From an uncultured Rhodocyclaceae bacterium (GTDB lineage: Bacteria; Pseudomonadota; Gammaproteobacteria; Burkholderiales; Rhodocyclaceae), in contig CAJQTY010000001.1 in the NCBI GenBank assembly GCA_907163075.1, forward strand, positions 186,001 to 250,000: DNA of 64,000 nt, read 5' to 3'. The notes below the pieces were generated by a model. The model worked only from the letters and a program-made list of their open reading frames with translations, did not search any database and was not told where the DNA came from. Positions within the stretch are counted from its first letter, which is position 1. Every line of letters starts with the position of its first letter. Made by a program: the position numbers and the translations under genes. Positions 47,983 to 55,794 of this stretch are shown here, one piece after another.

Positions 47983-48191
47983 TTCAAATGGATTAAAAGA
48001 TCAAACGCTTCCTGGGGCGTAGCGAGAACGCTGTACGCATCCAGATTCTGTGCGCTCTCATCAGTTATCTCCTACTGGCCCTCGACAAAAAGGCTCACGG
48101 CGTCAACGATAGTTTGTGGATACGGCTCGCAGCGTTGCGAGCTTCTCTTTTCCAACGCCCCTCACTCGACGCCGCGCGTCACCGGAGATGA
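47983..48191 (+). pseudogene. IS4-family transposase, right fragment
   Basis: It begins FKWIKRS, then with a frame change reads IKRFLGRSENAVRIQILCAL, ISYLLLALDKKAHGVNDSLW and ends in a TGA at 48189-48191 after AARHRR. This is the C-terminal end of an IS4-type transposase. It joins the left fragment at 45443 to form RWQIEMFF/KWIK. The frame change near 48000 shows the gene has decayed beyond the simple insertion. Confidence 0.75.
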
Positions 48192-48354
48192 CGAGAACAA
48201 CGCCTCGCTTTCTCACAGCTTCAGCCTGGATTGCTCGCGTGAAATTTATCTCGGACAGTAGTTGGTTTTCGCCGGAATGACGGGTTATCAACGTGGTTCA
48301 GCATGACCGGTTAGTTTGGTGTTGCACGCTGTCTGGAACGTATGCAATCAGCCG

Positions 48355-48428
48355 GTAGGGCGGAAAAGCGCAGCGCCTTCCGCCGTATGAGCCCCATTTG
48401 GCGGATAACGCTACGCTCATCCGCCCTT
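48355..48428. repeat. Compound REP-type palindrome
   Basis: Contains GGCGGAAAAGCGCAGCGCCTTCCGCC (shared core with 41261-41341) followed by a second imperfect palindrome with GGCGGATAACGC and its near complement ending ATCCGCC. It lies between the IS4 fragment and the IS110 element. Sequence 48192-48354 shows no gene. Confidence 0.6.
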
Positions 48429-48540
48429 GTATTATTGATTTCGTGATGACCGCGACGGATTTCATGGTGTTGCGCCGGTGGCGTCGTAAGGAGCGCGTAG
48501 CACGACTGAAGACGCCACCGGCGCGGCTCCGCCCGTTGTG

Positions 48541-48650
48541 GCAGAACACTCGGGGGGCACCCCGAGCCGAGCGACTGGATGCCGTATCCGCCTTTGGGCT
48601 AACAGCCCGTAACGTAGATGTTTGCAGCAGTCGCTCACCCTCGCAGAAAG
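48541..48650 (+). ncRNA. Candidate bridge RNA in the IS110 leader
   Basis: Nested stems are visible. CTCGGGG/CCCCGAG (48549-48555, 48560-48566) has a GGCA loop. GAGCGACTG (48569-48577) pairs with CAGTCGCTC (48628-48636) and closes a large internal loop that includes GGGCT/AGCCC (48596-48600, 48604-48608). A stem-loop followed by a stem with a large internal loop, upstream of an IS110 transposase, is the layout of known bridge RNAs. That it is transcribed and guides insertion is inferred. Confidence 0.45.
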
Positions 48651-48705
48651 ATCGGACAGTATCTTTGGCCCGGCTTGCCGGCAGCCCGCATTTACAAGGT
48701 AGATC

Positions 48706-49689
48706 ATGAGAGGACAAGCAATAAACCTATTTCAATTGGGTGTCGATGTCGCCAAGGCCAAGCTCGACTGCGTTCTTCGCCTGCCTGACGGCAAGCGGCG
48801 TCACAAGGTCGTGGAGAATTCCCCAGCGGGCTTCCAGGCCCTGCGCGTGTGGCTGGACAAACAGGGCGTGCAGGCCGTCCATGTTTGCATGGAGGCAACC
48901 GGCACGTACTGGGAAGCCGTGGCGGAGTTTCTCGCTGACGTCGAGAGCATCACGGTCAGCGTCGTCAATCCGGCTCAGATCAAGGCCTTCGGCGCGTCCC
49001 AGAGGGTGCGCACGAAGACCGACAAGGCCGACGCCAAGCTGATCGCACTGTTCTGCTGCGAACGGCGACCTGCCCCTTGGCAGGCGCCTGCGCCCGCCGA
49101 GCGAGCCTTGCGCGCCCTGGCGTTGCGCCTGGAAGCGCCACATACGATGCGCACACAGGAATCCAATCGCTTCGACGTGGCTCGCCCTGCCGTTCAGGAC
49201 AGCATCGCCCAACATATCGCGTGGTTGGACAAGGAAATCGAGACGATCATCCAGACCATCCACGACCACATCGATAACGATCCGTCCCTACGCGACAAGC
49301 CGCGTTTGCTCGATAGCGTCCCTGGCCTTGGCGAGCGCACCATCGCCGTTCTTCTGGCCTTCTATGCCACTCCGGAGCGCTTCGGCAATGCCCGGCAAGC
49401 CGTTGCCTTTACCGGGCTTGATCCGCGTCAGCATGAGTCCGGCAGCAGCGTAAAGGGCAAACCGCGCCTCTCCAAGATAGGCCATACCTTCCTGCGCAAA
49501 GCCCTTTACATACCAGCCATGGTCACGCTCTACCGGACTAACTGCGGCAAGCAATTCCGTAGCCGACTCGCCGCCTCCGGCAAACCGCCTATGCTTATCA
49601 TCGGTGCCATGATGCGAAAACTCATTCATGTCGCCTACGCCGTCCTCAAGTCGCGAAAATCTTTCGATCCGGCGATGCATGGCGCTTGA
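48706..49689 (+). CDS. IS110-family transposase (DEDD recombinase)
   Basis: 327 residues. The N-terminal RuvC-like domain begins LGVDVAKAKLDCVL (first Asp), then VCMEATGTYWE (Glu) and VRTKTDKADAKLIALF (two Asp). The C-terminal domain has VPGLGERTIAVLLAF and the serine motif GLDPRQHESGSSVKGKPRLS. It appears intact. The ATG follows a weak AGGTAGATC sequence. Confidence 0.93.
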   Translation: MRGQAINLFQLGVDVAKAKLDCVLRLPDGKRRHKVVENSPAGFQALRVWLDKQGVQAVHVCMEATGTYWEAVAEFLADVESITVSVVNPAQIKAFGASQRVRTKTDKADAKLIALFCCERRPAPWQAPAPAERALRALALRLEAPHTMRTQESNRFDVARPAVQDSIAQHIAWLDKEIETIIQTIHDHIDNDPSLRDKPRLLDSVPGLGERTIAVLLAFYATPERFGNARQAVAFTGLDPRQHESGSSVKGKPRLSKIGHTFLRKALYIPAMVTLYRTNCGKQFRSRLAASGKPPMLIIGAMMRKLIHVAYAVLKSRKSFDPAMHGA

Positions 49690-49793
49690 CAAAAATAACA
49701 GTATCTACGGAGGTTAAAGCCGAACCGGCGTAGCTTTCAAATAAGCGTCATCAAGATCGCATCACTACAGTAGAAAGGCAGTATCAGAAAGTT

Positions 49794-49823
49794 AGGCCAG
49801 TCTTCGGACTGGCCTTTCTGTTT
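49794..49823 (+). terminator. Rho-independent terminator
   Basis: AGGCCAGTC and GACTGGCCT form a nine-base-pair stem with a TTCG tetraloop at 49794-49815, followed by TTCTGTTTT. It is oriented for plus-strand transcripts, such as those from the IS110 element, and lies between it and nagR. Confidence 0.85.
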
Positions 49824-49878
49824 TCGGTGCCACCTCCGGAGGCAGGGGAACACTCCCGTCAGGCGGCCACGACCGCCG

Positions 49879-50643
49879 TTAGCGCCTCAGTTCAGCCACG
49901 AAGTCGTAATAATCGCTACGGCACCAGGTATGCGTGATCTCGACGGCACGGCCGTCTTCACGATAGCCGACTCGGGTAATGAACAATAGCGCCTGCCCTT
50001 CGGGAATCGCCAGCAGTTCGGCTTGGCGCGCGGTGGCGTTGGAGGCGCGGATGTGCTGCAGGGCGCGAACCGGAACCGAGTCGCGCTCGGCGAGGTAAGT
50101 GTAGAGCGAATCCTTGACCGCTTCCGGATCCGGCATGACGCTCGTGGGCAGTGCACTTGCTTCATAGGCCATCGGCGTTTCATCGGCCAGCCGCACACGC
50201 TCCAGCCGGGCCACGCGCGAACCGGGCGACAGTCCGAGGGCAACCATTTCCTCGGTCATCGCCACGCTGACGACACGCCGTATCCAGCGCGAGCGCGGCA
50301 CGAAACCGCGCTGCTTCAGTTCTTCGGTAAAACTGGTCAGGCGGGTCAGCGGCTGCTCCAGCATCGGTGCGATGTAGTTGCCCGAGCCATGGCGGCGCAC
50401 GATCAGCCCCTCGTCGACCAGCGCGTCAATGGCCTTGCGCGCGGTGACGCGCGAGATGCCGAGCTTTTCGGCCAGCATGCGTTCCGAGGGCAGCGCATCG
50501 TCGACACTGAACTGGCGCTCGCGGATCAGTCGCGCCAGCCCGTTGCGAACCTGCAGGTAAAGGTGGGGTGGCGCCGCGGGATCAAGCCTGAGTTCGGCGA
50601 CCAGCGAATCCGTGGGGTCAGTATCTGAAGCCTTGCTCGACAT
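49879..50643 (-). CDS. nagR: GntR/HutC-family transcriptional regulator of GlcNAc genes (NagR/NagQ-like)
   Basis: 254 residues from the ATG at 50643; an upstream in-frame ATG at 50754 adds sequence without similarity. The N-terminal winged helix (LIRERQFSVDDALPSERMLA to KLGISRVTARKAIDALVDEG) is followed by a UTRA ligand-binding domain. GlcNAc-6-P or GlcN-6-P is the usual effector of this group. It is encoded behind nagE on the same strand. Likely targets are the repeats in the nagE-nagA intergenic region. Confidence 0.85.
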   Translation of the reverse strand: MSSKASDTDPTDSLVAELRLDPAAPPHLYLQVRNGLARLIRERQFSVDDALPSERMLAEKLGISRVTARKAIDALVDEGLIVRRHGSGNYIAPMLEQPLTRLTSFTEELKQRGFVPRSRWIRRVVSVAMTEEMVALGLSPGSRVARLERVRLADETPMAYEASALPTSVMPDPEAVKDSLYTYLAERDSVPVRALQHIRASNATARQAELLAIPEGQALLFITRVGYREDGRAVEITHTWCRSDYYDFVAELRR

Positions 50644-50792
50644 AGGTACGTTCGAAGGAATGAGTAAGGAGATGGTGTGGCGGCAGATGAATGATACCAC
50701 CCACCATGCCACCTGCCCTGTTTGCCGTGCCGGGAAAGAAGGCCTCGTGCGCAACGAGCAGGGGCGGCGGCCGGGCGGGATCAGCTTGCCGC

Positions 50793-50825
50793 CATCAGCG
50801 GCCGGTGCGGAGACCGGCGCTGATG
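50793..50825 (-). terminator. GC-rich hairpin after nagE
   Basis: CATCAGCG-GCCGGT and its near complement ACCGGC-GCTGATG form a long stem around GCGGAG, starting 13 bases past the nagE stop. No T run follows, so it may stabilise the message or weakly terminate before nagR. Confidence 0.45.
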
Positions 50826-50837
50826 ACCTGGCGATGC

Positions 50838-52343
50838 TTATTTCCCGCCGCTACCGGCAAGCACTTTCTGCATGGCCGCCGCGATCAACTCGGCCTTCGG
50901 TCCAATAATGATCTGGACATTCTGGCTGTTCAGGCGGATTACACCGCTGGCGCCGGCACGCTTGGCCGCCGCCTCGTCGACTTTCGACGTGTCCTTCAGG
51001 GTCAAGCGCAGGCGGGTGATGCAGGCGTCGACGTTGGATACGTTGACCGCACCGCCGATCACGGCCAGGTAGGTGTGGGCAAGATTCTCCGTTTCGCTGC
51101 CACCGGTGACCGGCATCGCAACGGGCTGGACAGCACCCGGCGTCGCGGCGACAACCTCATCGTCCTCACGACCGGGCGTCTTCAGGTTCAGCGCCCTGAT
51201 CACGAAGGAGAACGAGAAGTAGTAGATGGCGAAAAACACCGCACCCTGCACAAGCAGCATGTACCACTTGACGGCCAGCGGGTTGCGCGCCGAAAGCACC
51301 ATATCGACCAGTCCGGCGCTGAAGCCGAAGCCACCAATCCATTGCAATTGGGCGGCCAGGAAGACCGAGACACCGGTCAGCACGGCGTGCAGGACATACA
51401 GCAGGGGCGCAACGAACATGAAGGCGAATTCGAGCGGCTCGGTCACACCGGTGAAAAAGGAAGCAAAACCGGCGGCAATCATCAACGAAGCAACACGCGC
51501 CTTGTTTTCCGGCTTGGCCGCGTGATAAATCGCCAGAGCGGCACCGGGCAAGCCGAACATCATGATCGGGAAGAAGCCGGCCTGATACATGCCGGTGACA
51601 CCGACTACCGCCTTGCCTTCGGCGAGCGACTTGGCACCGCCCAGGAAGTTCGGGATGTCGTTGATGCCGGCGACGTCGAACCAGAACACGCTATTCAGCG
51701 CGTGGTGCAGACCCACCGGAATCAGCAGGCGGTTAAAGAAGCCGTAGATGCCGGCGCCCACCGAACCCAGGCTGACGACCGATTCACCGAAATGGACCAG
51801 ACCGCCATAGACGTGCGGCCAGATCGCCATCAGCGCGAAGGCGACGACAATCATCACCACGGAAGTGATGATCGGCACCAGGCGGCGACCGGAGAAGAAG
51901 GCCAGCGCCTTGTGCAACTCGACGCCGCTGAACCGGTTGTACAACTCGGCGGCGATCACGCCGCACAGGATGCCGACGAACTGGTTCTCGATCTTTTTGA
52001 ACGCGACTGGAACCTGTTCCAGCGGAATCGACTGGATCTGGGCCACGACGTTCGGCTTCAGCAGTGTCGTCAACACCAGATAACCGACCAGGCCGGCCAG
52101 CGCCGCGGCACCGTCCTTGTCTTTCGACATGCCGTAGGCCACGCCAATGGCGAACAGAATCGCCATTTTGTCGATAATCGCCGCCCCGGCCTGGATCAGA
52201 AAGGCCGCGACAGCGCTGTCGGCACCCCAGCCATTCGGATCAAGCCAATAGCCAATCCCCATCATGATCGCTGCGGCCGGCAGTACTGCCACCGGCACCA
52301 TCAATGCCCGACCAATTCTTTGCATATAACCAAGAACGCTCAC
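50838..52343 (-). CDS. nagE: GlcNAc-specific PTS enzyme IIBC
   Basis: Imports and phosphorylates N-acetylglucosamine, 501 residues from a GTG start preceded by AGGAGGG. The IIC domain spans residues 1-380 with about ten helices and the conserved FFTGVTEPLEFAFMFVAPLL. The IIB domain lies at about residues 420-500, with its phosphocysteine in SNVDACITRLRLTLKD. There is no IIA domain, unlike the three-domain E. coli NagE, so a separate IIA protein (not in this window) is needed. It is transcribed divergently from nagA. Confidence 0.93.
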   Translation of the reverse strand: MSVLGYMQRIGRALMVPVAVLPAAAIMMGIGYWLDPNGWGADSAVAAFLIQAGAAIIDKMAILFAIGVAYGMSKDKDGAAALAGLVGYLVLTTLLKPNVVAQIQSIPLEQVPVAFKKIENQFVGILCGVIAAELYNRFSGVELHKALAFFSGRRLVPIITSVVMIVVAFALMAIWPHVYGGLVHFGESVVSLGSVGAGIYGFFNRLLIPVGLHHALNSVFWFDVAGINDIPNFLGGAKSLAEGKAVVGVTGMYQAGFFPIMMFGLPGAALAIYHAAKPENKARVASLMIAAGFASFFTGVTEPLEFAFMFVAPLLYVLHAVLTGVSVFLAAQLQWIGGFGFSAGLVDMVLSARNPLAVKWYMLLVQGAVFFAIYYFSFSFVIRALNLKTPGREDDEVVAATPGAVQPVAMPVTGGSETENLAHTYLAVIGGAVNVSNVDACITRLRLTLKDTSKVDEAAAKRAGASGVIRLNSQNVQIIIGPKAELIAAAMQKVLAGSGGK

Positions 52344-52498
52344 TTTGATTCCCTCCTGAAAAAATTATTGAAACGGTCTTCCAGTAAAAATTGCCAACTG
52401 CAAATGCGTAGTCAGTAGTTAGCCGCGGTCAATCTGTTAAACACTACAACCCGTTGCTGCGTGCTCGTGCCGGGATGGGCACCCGCCGCCCTTCGAGC

Positions 52499-52531
52499 TT
52501 TGAGGCGGCAGAACGAATCTGCCGCCTCAAA
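52499..52531 (-). promoter_or_regulatory. Perfect 13-bp hairpin in the nagE leader
   Basis: TTTGAGGCGGCAG (52499-52511) and CTGCCGCCTCAAA (52519-52531) are perfect inverted repeats with a seven-base loop. They lie about 70-100 bases after the predicted nagE start site and far from the coding start. This could be an attenuator or stability element; no T run follows. Confidence 0.5.
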
Positions 52532-52601
52532 GAAATTTCAAAAATTCGTAGTTCGTAGAACCAATCTAAAACCACATCCGGCCACGAAACACCAAGTACG
52601 G

Positions 52602-52635
52602 GACCAGTATAGTACCACTTAAATGAATCTGTCAA
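52602..52635 (-). promoter_or_regulatory. nagE promoter with overlapping operator-like sequence
   Basis: On the minus strand TTGACA (52635-52630), 18 bases, TATACT (52611-52606). The sequence AGTGGTACTATACTGGT covers the -10 box and is an imperfect palindrome sharing GTGGT with the sites near nagA. The leader to the nagE GTG would be about 255 nt. Confidence 0.65.
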
Positions 52636-52669
52636 CAACCAATCAACATTTTTTAAATTTTATTTTTTA

Positions 52670-52690
52670 TACATGGTCTTGTATATAATA
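52670..52690. promoter_or_regulatory. Second operator-like site between nagE and nagA
   Basis: TACATGGTCTTGTATATAAT contains ATGGTCTTGTAT, matching the GTGGTCTTACTGT of the site near nagA. It lies midway between the two promoters in a strongly AT-rich stretch. A regulator site is inferred by similarity only. Confidence 0.4.
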
Positions 52691-52733
52691 CAACTTGCTC
52701 GTGTTATTAGTTAGTCTGTATAACGACAAGGGG

Positions 52734-52774
52734 TTGACATATTCTTTTTTTGGTATTACAGTGGTCTTACTGTA
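52734..52774 (+). promoter_or_regulatory. nagA promoter with palindromic operator
   Basis: TTGACA (52734-52739), 17 bases, TACAGT (52757-52762) as a -10 box. The -10 box is the left arm of a perfect palindrome TACAGT-GGTCTT-ACTGTA (52757-52774), ideally placed for repression by a dimeric regulator such as the adjacent GntR-family protein. The nagA ATG with a GGAG site follows 17 bases on. Confidence 0.7.
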
Positions 52775-52791
52775 TTTGGAGAATAAACTTT

Positions 52792-53904
52792 ATGACCACG
52801 CACATCACGGGTTGCATACTGACTCCTCAGGGCTGGATTCGCGGCTCGCTCGCATTCAACGGACGCATCATCGCCATCGCGGGCGATGACGTCCCGGCGC
52901 CGCGCGACGACGACTCACTCGTACTTCCCGGATTCATCGACCTGCACGTGCATGGTGGCGGCGGCGCCGACGTGATGGAAGGCAACGGCGCGATCGATAC
53001 GCTCGCCCGCATGCACGCCGGTCATGGCACCACCAGCCTGCTGGCGACGACGATGACGGCGCCGCGCGCGGATATCGAACACGCCCTGGCCGATGTCGGA
53101 CGCGCCATGCGGCAACGCCCTTCCGGTGCCGCACGCGTGCTTGGCGCGCATCTTGAAGGGCCGTTCATCAGCCCGGGAAAGCTGGGTGCCCAGCCCAGCT
53201 TTGCGCGCGTCGGTACTTTCGAGGAAGTGAACGCCCTCAATGCGCTGGCGACGATCCGCGTACTGACCCTGGCACCCGAAGTCAGCGGGCACCTCGACTT
53301 CATACGGCTGCTGAAAATTGCCGGAATCGTGCCGCAAATCGGCCACAGCAACGGCACTTACGAGGATGGCGTAGCCGCGCTCCATGCCGGCGTTGGCGGC
53401 TTCACGCATCTGTTCAACGCCATGAGCGAGTTGCATCACCGCAAGCCCGGCATGGTCGGCGCGGCACTGGCCCACGCCGAATACGCCGAGATCATTCCGG
53501 ATCTGCTGCACGTGCATCCGGGAGCCATCCATGCGGCGCGGCGAGCGATACCGAAGATGTATTGCGTGACCGACTCGACCTCCGGCGCCGGCATGCCCGA
53601 CGGCACCTATCACCTCGGTTCGCAAACGGTAACCAAGTGCCTGGGCGGCGTTCGGCTGGCCGACGGCACGCTGGCCGGCAGCGTGCTGACGATGGACCAG
53701 GCCTTCCGCAACCTGGTGTCAATCGGCATCCCGCCACGCGACGCGGTACGCCTCGTCTCAACCAACCCGGCCGATTACCTGGGCGAACGCGAGCGCGGCC
53801 GCCTGCAACCCGGCAGCCATGCCGATATCGTCATCATGTCGCCCGACCTGCAGCTCACTCACACTTTTGTCGAAGGAGAATCAATTGAACTCGCTCATGC
53901 TTGA
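52792..53904 (+). CDS. nagA: N-acetylglucosamine-6-phosphate deacetylase
   Basis: Removes the acetyl group from GlcNAc-6-P in the cytosol, 370 residues. I start at the ATG at 52792 (MTTHITGCIL), preceded by GGAG. Metal and substrate motifs of this amidohydrolase family are present: LPGFIDLHVHGGGG, LGAHLEGPFISP (Glu), IGHSNGTYEDG and THLFNAMSELHHRKPG (His), and VTDSTSGAGMPDG (catalytic Asp). It overlaps the next gene and forms an operon with it. Confidence 0.96.
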   Translation: MTTHITGCILTPQGWIRGSLAFNGRIIAIAGDDVPAPRDDDSLVLPGFIDLHVHGGGGADVMEGNGAIDTLARMHAGHGTTSLLATTMTAPRADIEHALADVGRAMRQRPSGAARVLGAHLEGPFISPGKLGAQPSFARVGTFEEVNALNALATIRVLTLAPEVSGHLDFIRLLKIAGIVPQIGHSNGTYEDGVAALHAGVGGFTHLFNAMSELHHRKPGMVGAALAHAEYAEIIPDLLHVHPGAIHAARRAIPKMYCVTDSTSGAGMPDGTYHLGSQTVTKCLGGVRLADGTLAGSVLTMDQAFRNLVSIGIPPRDAVRLVSTNPADYLGERERGRLQPGSHADIVIMSPDLQLTHTFVEGESIELAHA

Positions 53905-54907
53905 TGAGGCACTTTCCACACCCGAGATCGTCGCCGCGCAACTGGCCGCCGATGGCGAGCGCTATGCCGCCCTCGGTTCGGCGCTACGCGCACAACCGCC
54001 GACGGCGGCTGTAACCATTGCACGCGGCAGTTCGGATCATGCCGCCAGCTACATGGCCTACCTGCTGATGGCGCGCTATGGGCAACTGGTCACCTCGCTG
54101 CCGATGTCGCTGGTCACCTTGTACAACGCGCCGCTGGTTACGCAGGGGACGCTAGCCGTAGCCGTCTCACAATCGGGGCGCAGTCCGGATCTGATCGAGC
54201 CGATCGACGTCTTCCGCCGCGGCCAGGCGACCACGGTGGCCTTGGTCAATGACGCCAGCTCGCCGCTGGCGGTGGCCTCGGAGTGGGTGATGCCCTTGCA
54301 CGCGGGGGCTGAAAAAAGCGTCGCCGCGACCAAGAGCTTCATTTGCAGCCTGAGCGCCGGCGCCCGCCTGGCGGCCAGTTGGCAGGACGATCGCGAATTG
54401 ATGGCAGCGCTGAACAAGCTGCCCGAGGCACTGAGCGCCGCCTGCGCGCTCGACTGGTCAGCCGGCATTGAAGCGCTGGCCGGTGCCGAACGCATGATGG
54501 TCATTGGGCGCGGTACCGGCCTGGCTATCGCCCAGGAGGCGGCGCTCAAGTTCAAGGAAACGTGCATGATTCAGGCCGAGGTATTCAGCAGCGCCGAAGT
54601 TCAGCACGGGCCGATGGCGCTGGTCGACGCGGGCTACCCGATGCTGGTGTTCGCGCCACGCGGCCCGGCGCAGGCCGGCCTGATCACGCTGGCGGCGCAG
54701 ATGCGCGGACGCGGCGCACGCGTGCTGCTGGCGGCGACGCCGGATATCGCCGAGCGCCAGTTGACGCTGGCCAGCACCGGCAGCGACGACCTCGATCCGA
54801 TCGCCGCGATACAGAGTTTCTACGTTCTGGTCGAAGCCGTCGCCCGCGCGCGCGGACGCAACCCGGACAGCCCTCCCCACCTGAACAAGGTAACCAGCAC
54901 GATGTAA
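53885..54907 (+). CDS. SIS-domain glucosamine-6-phosphate deaminase (NagB-II type)
   Basis: Converts GlcN-6-P to fructose-6-P plus ammonia, 340 residues. Two SIS domains are visible (TIARGSSDHAASYMAYLL, SQSGRSPDLIEPI; MVIGRGTGLAIAQEAALKFK, EVQHGPMALVD). The family resembles the isomerase half of GlmS without its glutaminase. I chose the TTG at 53885 because AAGGAGAA lies seven bases before it; an ATG at 53897 is also possible. It overlaps nagA by 20 bases. It replaces the hexameric NagB of enterobacteria. Confidence 0.9.
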   Translation: MNSLMLDEALSTPEIVAAQLAADGERYAALGSALRAQPPTAAVTIARGSSDHAASYMAYLLMARYGQLVTSLPMSLVTLYNAPLVTQGTLAVAVSQSGRSPDLIEPIDVFRRGQATTVALVNDASSPLAVASEWVMPLHAGAEKSVAATKSFICSLSAGARLAASWQDDRELMAALNKLPEALSAACALDWSAGIEALAGAERMMVIGRGTGLAIAQEAALKFKETCMIQAEVFSSAEVQHGPMALVDAGYPMLVFAPRGPAQAGLITLAAQMRGRGARVLLAATPDIAERQLTLASTGSDDLDPIAAIQSFYVLVEAVARARGRNPDSPPHLNKVTSTM

Positions 54908-54914
54908 GCCGTCC

Positions 54915-55670
54915 ATGAACGAGAAGAACCTCTCCGGATCTTCACGGCTGGAGATCATTGCGTTCACTATCGCCAGTTGCGAGATTGCGCAGGCGGCCGG
55001 CGCCAGTCGCATCGAACTGTGCGACAACCCGGCCGACGGCGGGACCACGCCGTCTTACGGCTTCATCAAGGCGGCGCGCGAAGTACTCGACATCGATCTG
55101 TACGCCATGATCCGGCCGCGCGGCGGCGATTTCCTGTACAGCGAAGCCGAGTTTGAGATCGCCAAAACCGACGTCGAAATCTGCAAGGAACTGGGTTGCG
55201 ACGGCGTCGTGATCGGCCTGCTGAACAGGGACGGTTCGATCGACAAGGAGCGGACCCGAAAACTGGTTGAATTGGCGTTCCCGTTGGGCGTCACCTTCCA
55301 TCGCGCATTCGACCGAACGCGCAAACCTCTTGAAGCCCTTGAAGATGTCATCGAAACCGGCTGCGAAAGAATCCTGACCAGCGGTCAGGCGCCCGGCTGC
55401 CTTGCCGGTGCTGCCTTGATCGCCAAACTTCGGCAGCACGCCGATGGCCGCATAGCCATCATGCCCGGCAGCGGATTGAACTCATCGAATATCATCGACG
55501 TGGCGAGAGCGACCGGGGCCACGGAATTCCACGCCTCGGCACGTACATTTGCCAGCTCCGGAATGGATTTTGTACAGGAGGCGCTGGCAGAGGATTCAAG
55601 AAGCGTGACGGTCGATGGCAGCGAAGTGAAGAAGATGTCGAATTTACTGAATCGGTATCAGCCCCAGTAG
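54915..55670 (+). CDS. cutC: CutC-family TIM-barrel protein
   Basis: 251 residues, normal length. Recognised by RIELCDNPADGGTTPSYG, YAMIRPRGGDFLYSEAEFEI, GVVIGLLNRDG and TFHRAFDRT, then ILTSGQAPG. The family is named for copper homeostasis in E. coli, but its biochemical role is doubtful. It starts seven bases after the deaminase gene, so it is in the nag operon. That suggests a sugar- or amino-sugar-related role, which is inference. Confidence 0.9.
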   Translation: MNEKNLSGSSRLEIIAFTIASCEIAQAAGASRIELCDNPADGGTTPSYGFIKAAREVLDIDLYAMIRPRGGDFLYSEAEFEIAKTDVEICKELGCDGVVIGLLNRDGSIDKERTRKLVELAFPLGVTFHRAFDRTRKPLEALEDVIETGCERILTSGQAPGCLAGAALIAKLRQHADGRIAIMPGSGLNSSNIIDVARATGATEFHASARTFASSGMDFVQEALAEDSRSVTVDGSEVKKMSNLLNRYQPQ

Positions 55671-55703
55671 TAGTCAGTCATCTTGAAAACAAAGAATGGC
55701 TGC

Positions 55704-55730
55704 GTCATTCCGGCGAAAGCCCGGAATGAC
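55704..55730. repeat. Short copy of the GTCATTCCGGCG palindrome
   Basis: GTCATTCCGGCGAAAGCCCG with the complementary GGAATGAC end at 55723-55730, a near-perfect hairpin of 27 bases. It is a single-palindrome version of the elements at 25341 and 37130. It lies 34 bases after cutC and could also act as its 3' hairpin. Confidence 0.65.
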
Positions 55731-55794
55731 GGAATCCGCAGCGCCTTTTTTCTATTCATATCGACTGGCTACCAAGCGCCGCAATCTTGTTTTT

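Larger units (their letters stand above)
48440..49706 (+). mobile_element. IS110-family insertion sequence (ends approximate)
   Basis: A complete DEDD-type transposase gene with a structured non-coding leader of about 200 bases and a very short 3' flank. IS110-family elements have no inverted repeats, so exact ends cannot be read from one copy. An ACAGTATCT nonamer occurs at both 48657 and 49698 and may relate to the ends, though the left one lies inside the leader. Confidence 0.6.

Noticed and set aside
48706-49689. Assignment of the DEDD transposase to the IS1111 subgroup
   Set aside because: The long structured non-coding part is upstream of the gene and the 3' flank is short, which fits the IS110 subgroup better; no subterminal inverted repeats were seen.
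50691-52418. 575-codon plus-strand ORF opposite nagE
   Set aside because: It overlaps the well-supported nagE gene completely and lacks any recognisable motif; a shadow frame in GC-rich DNA.
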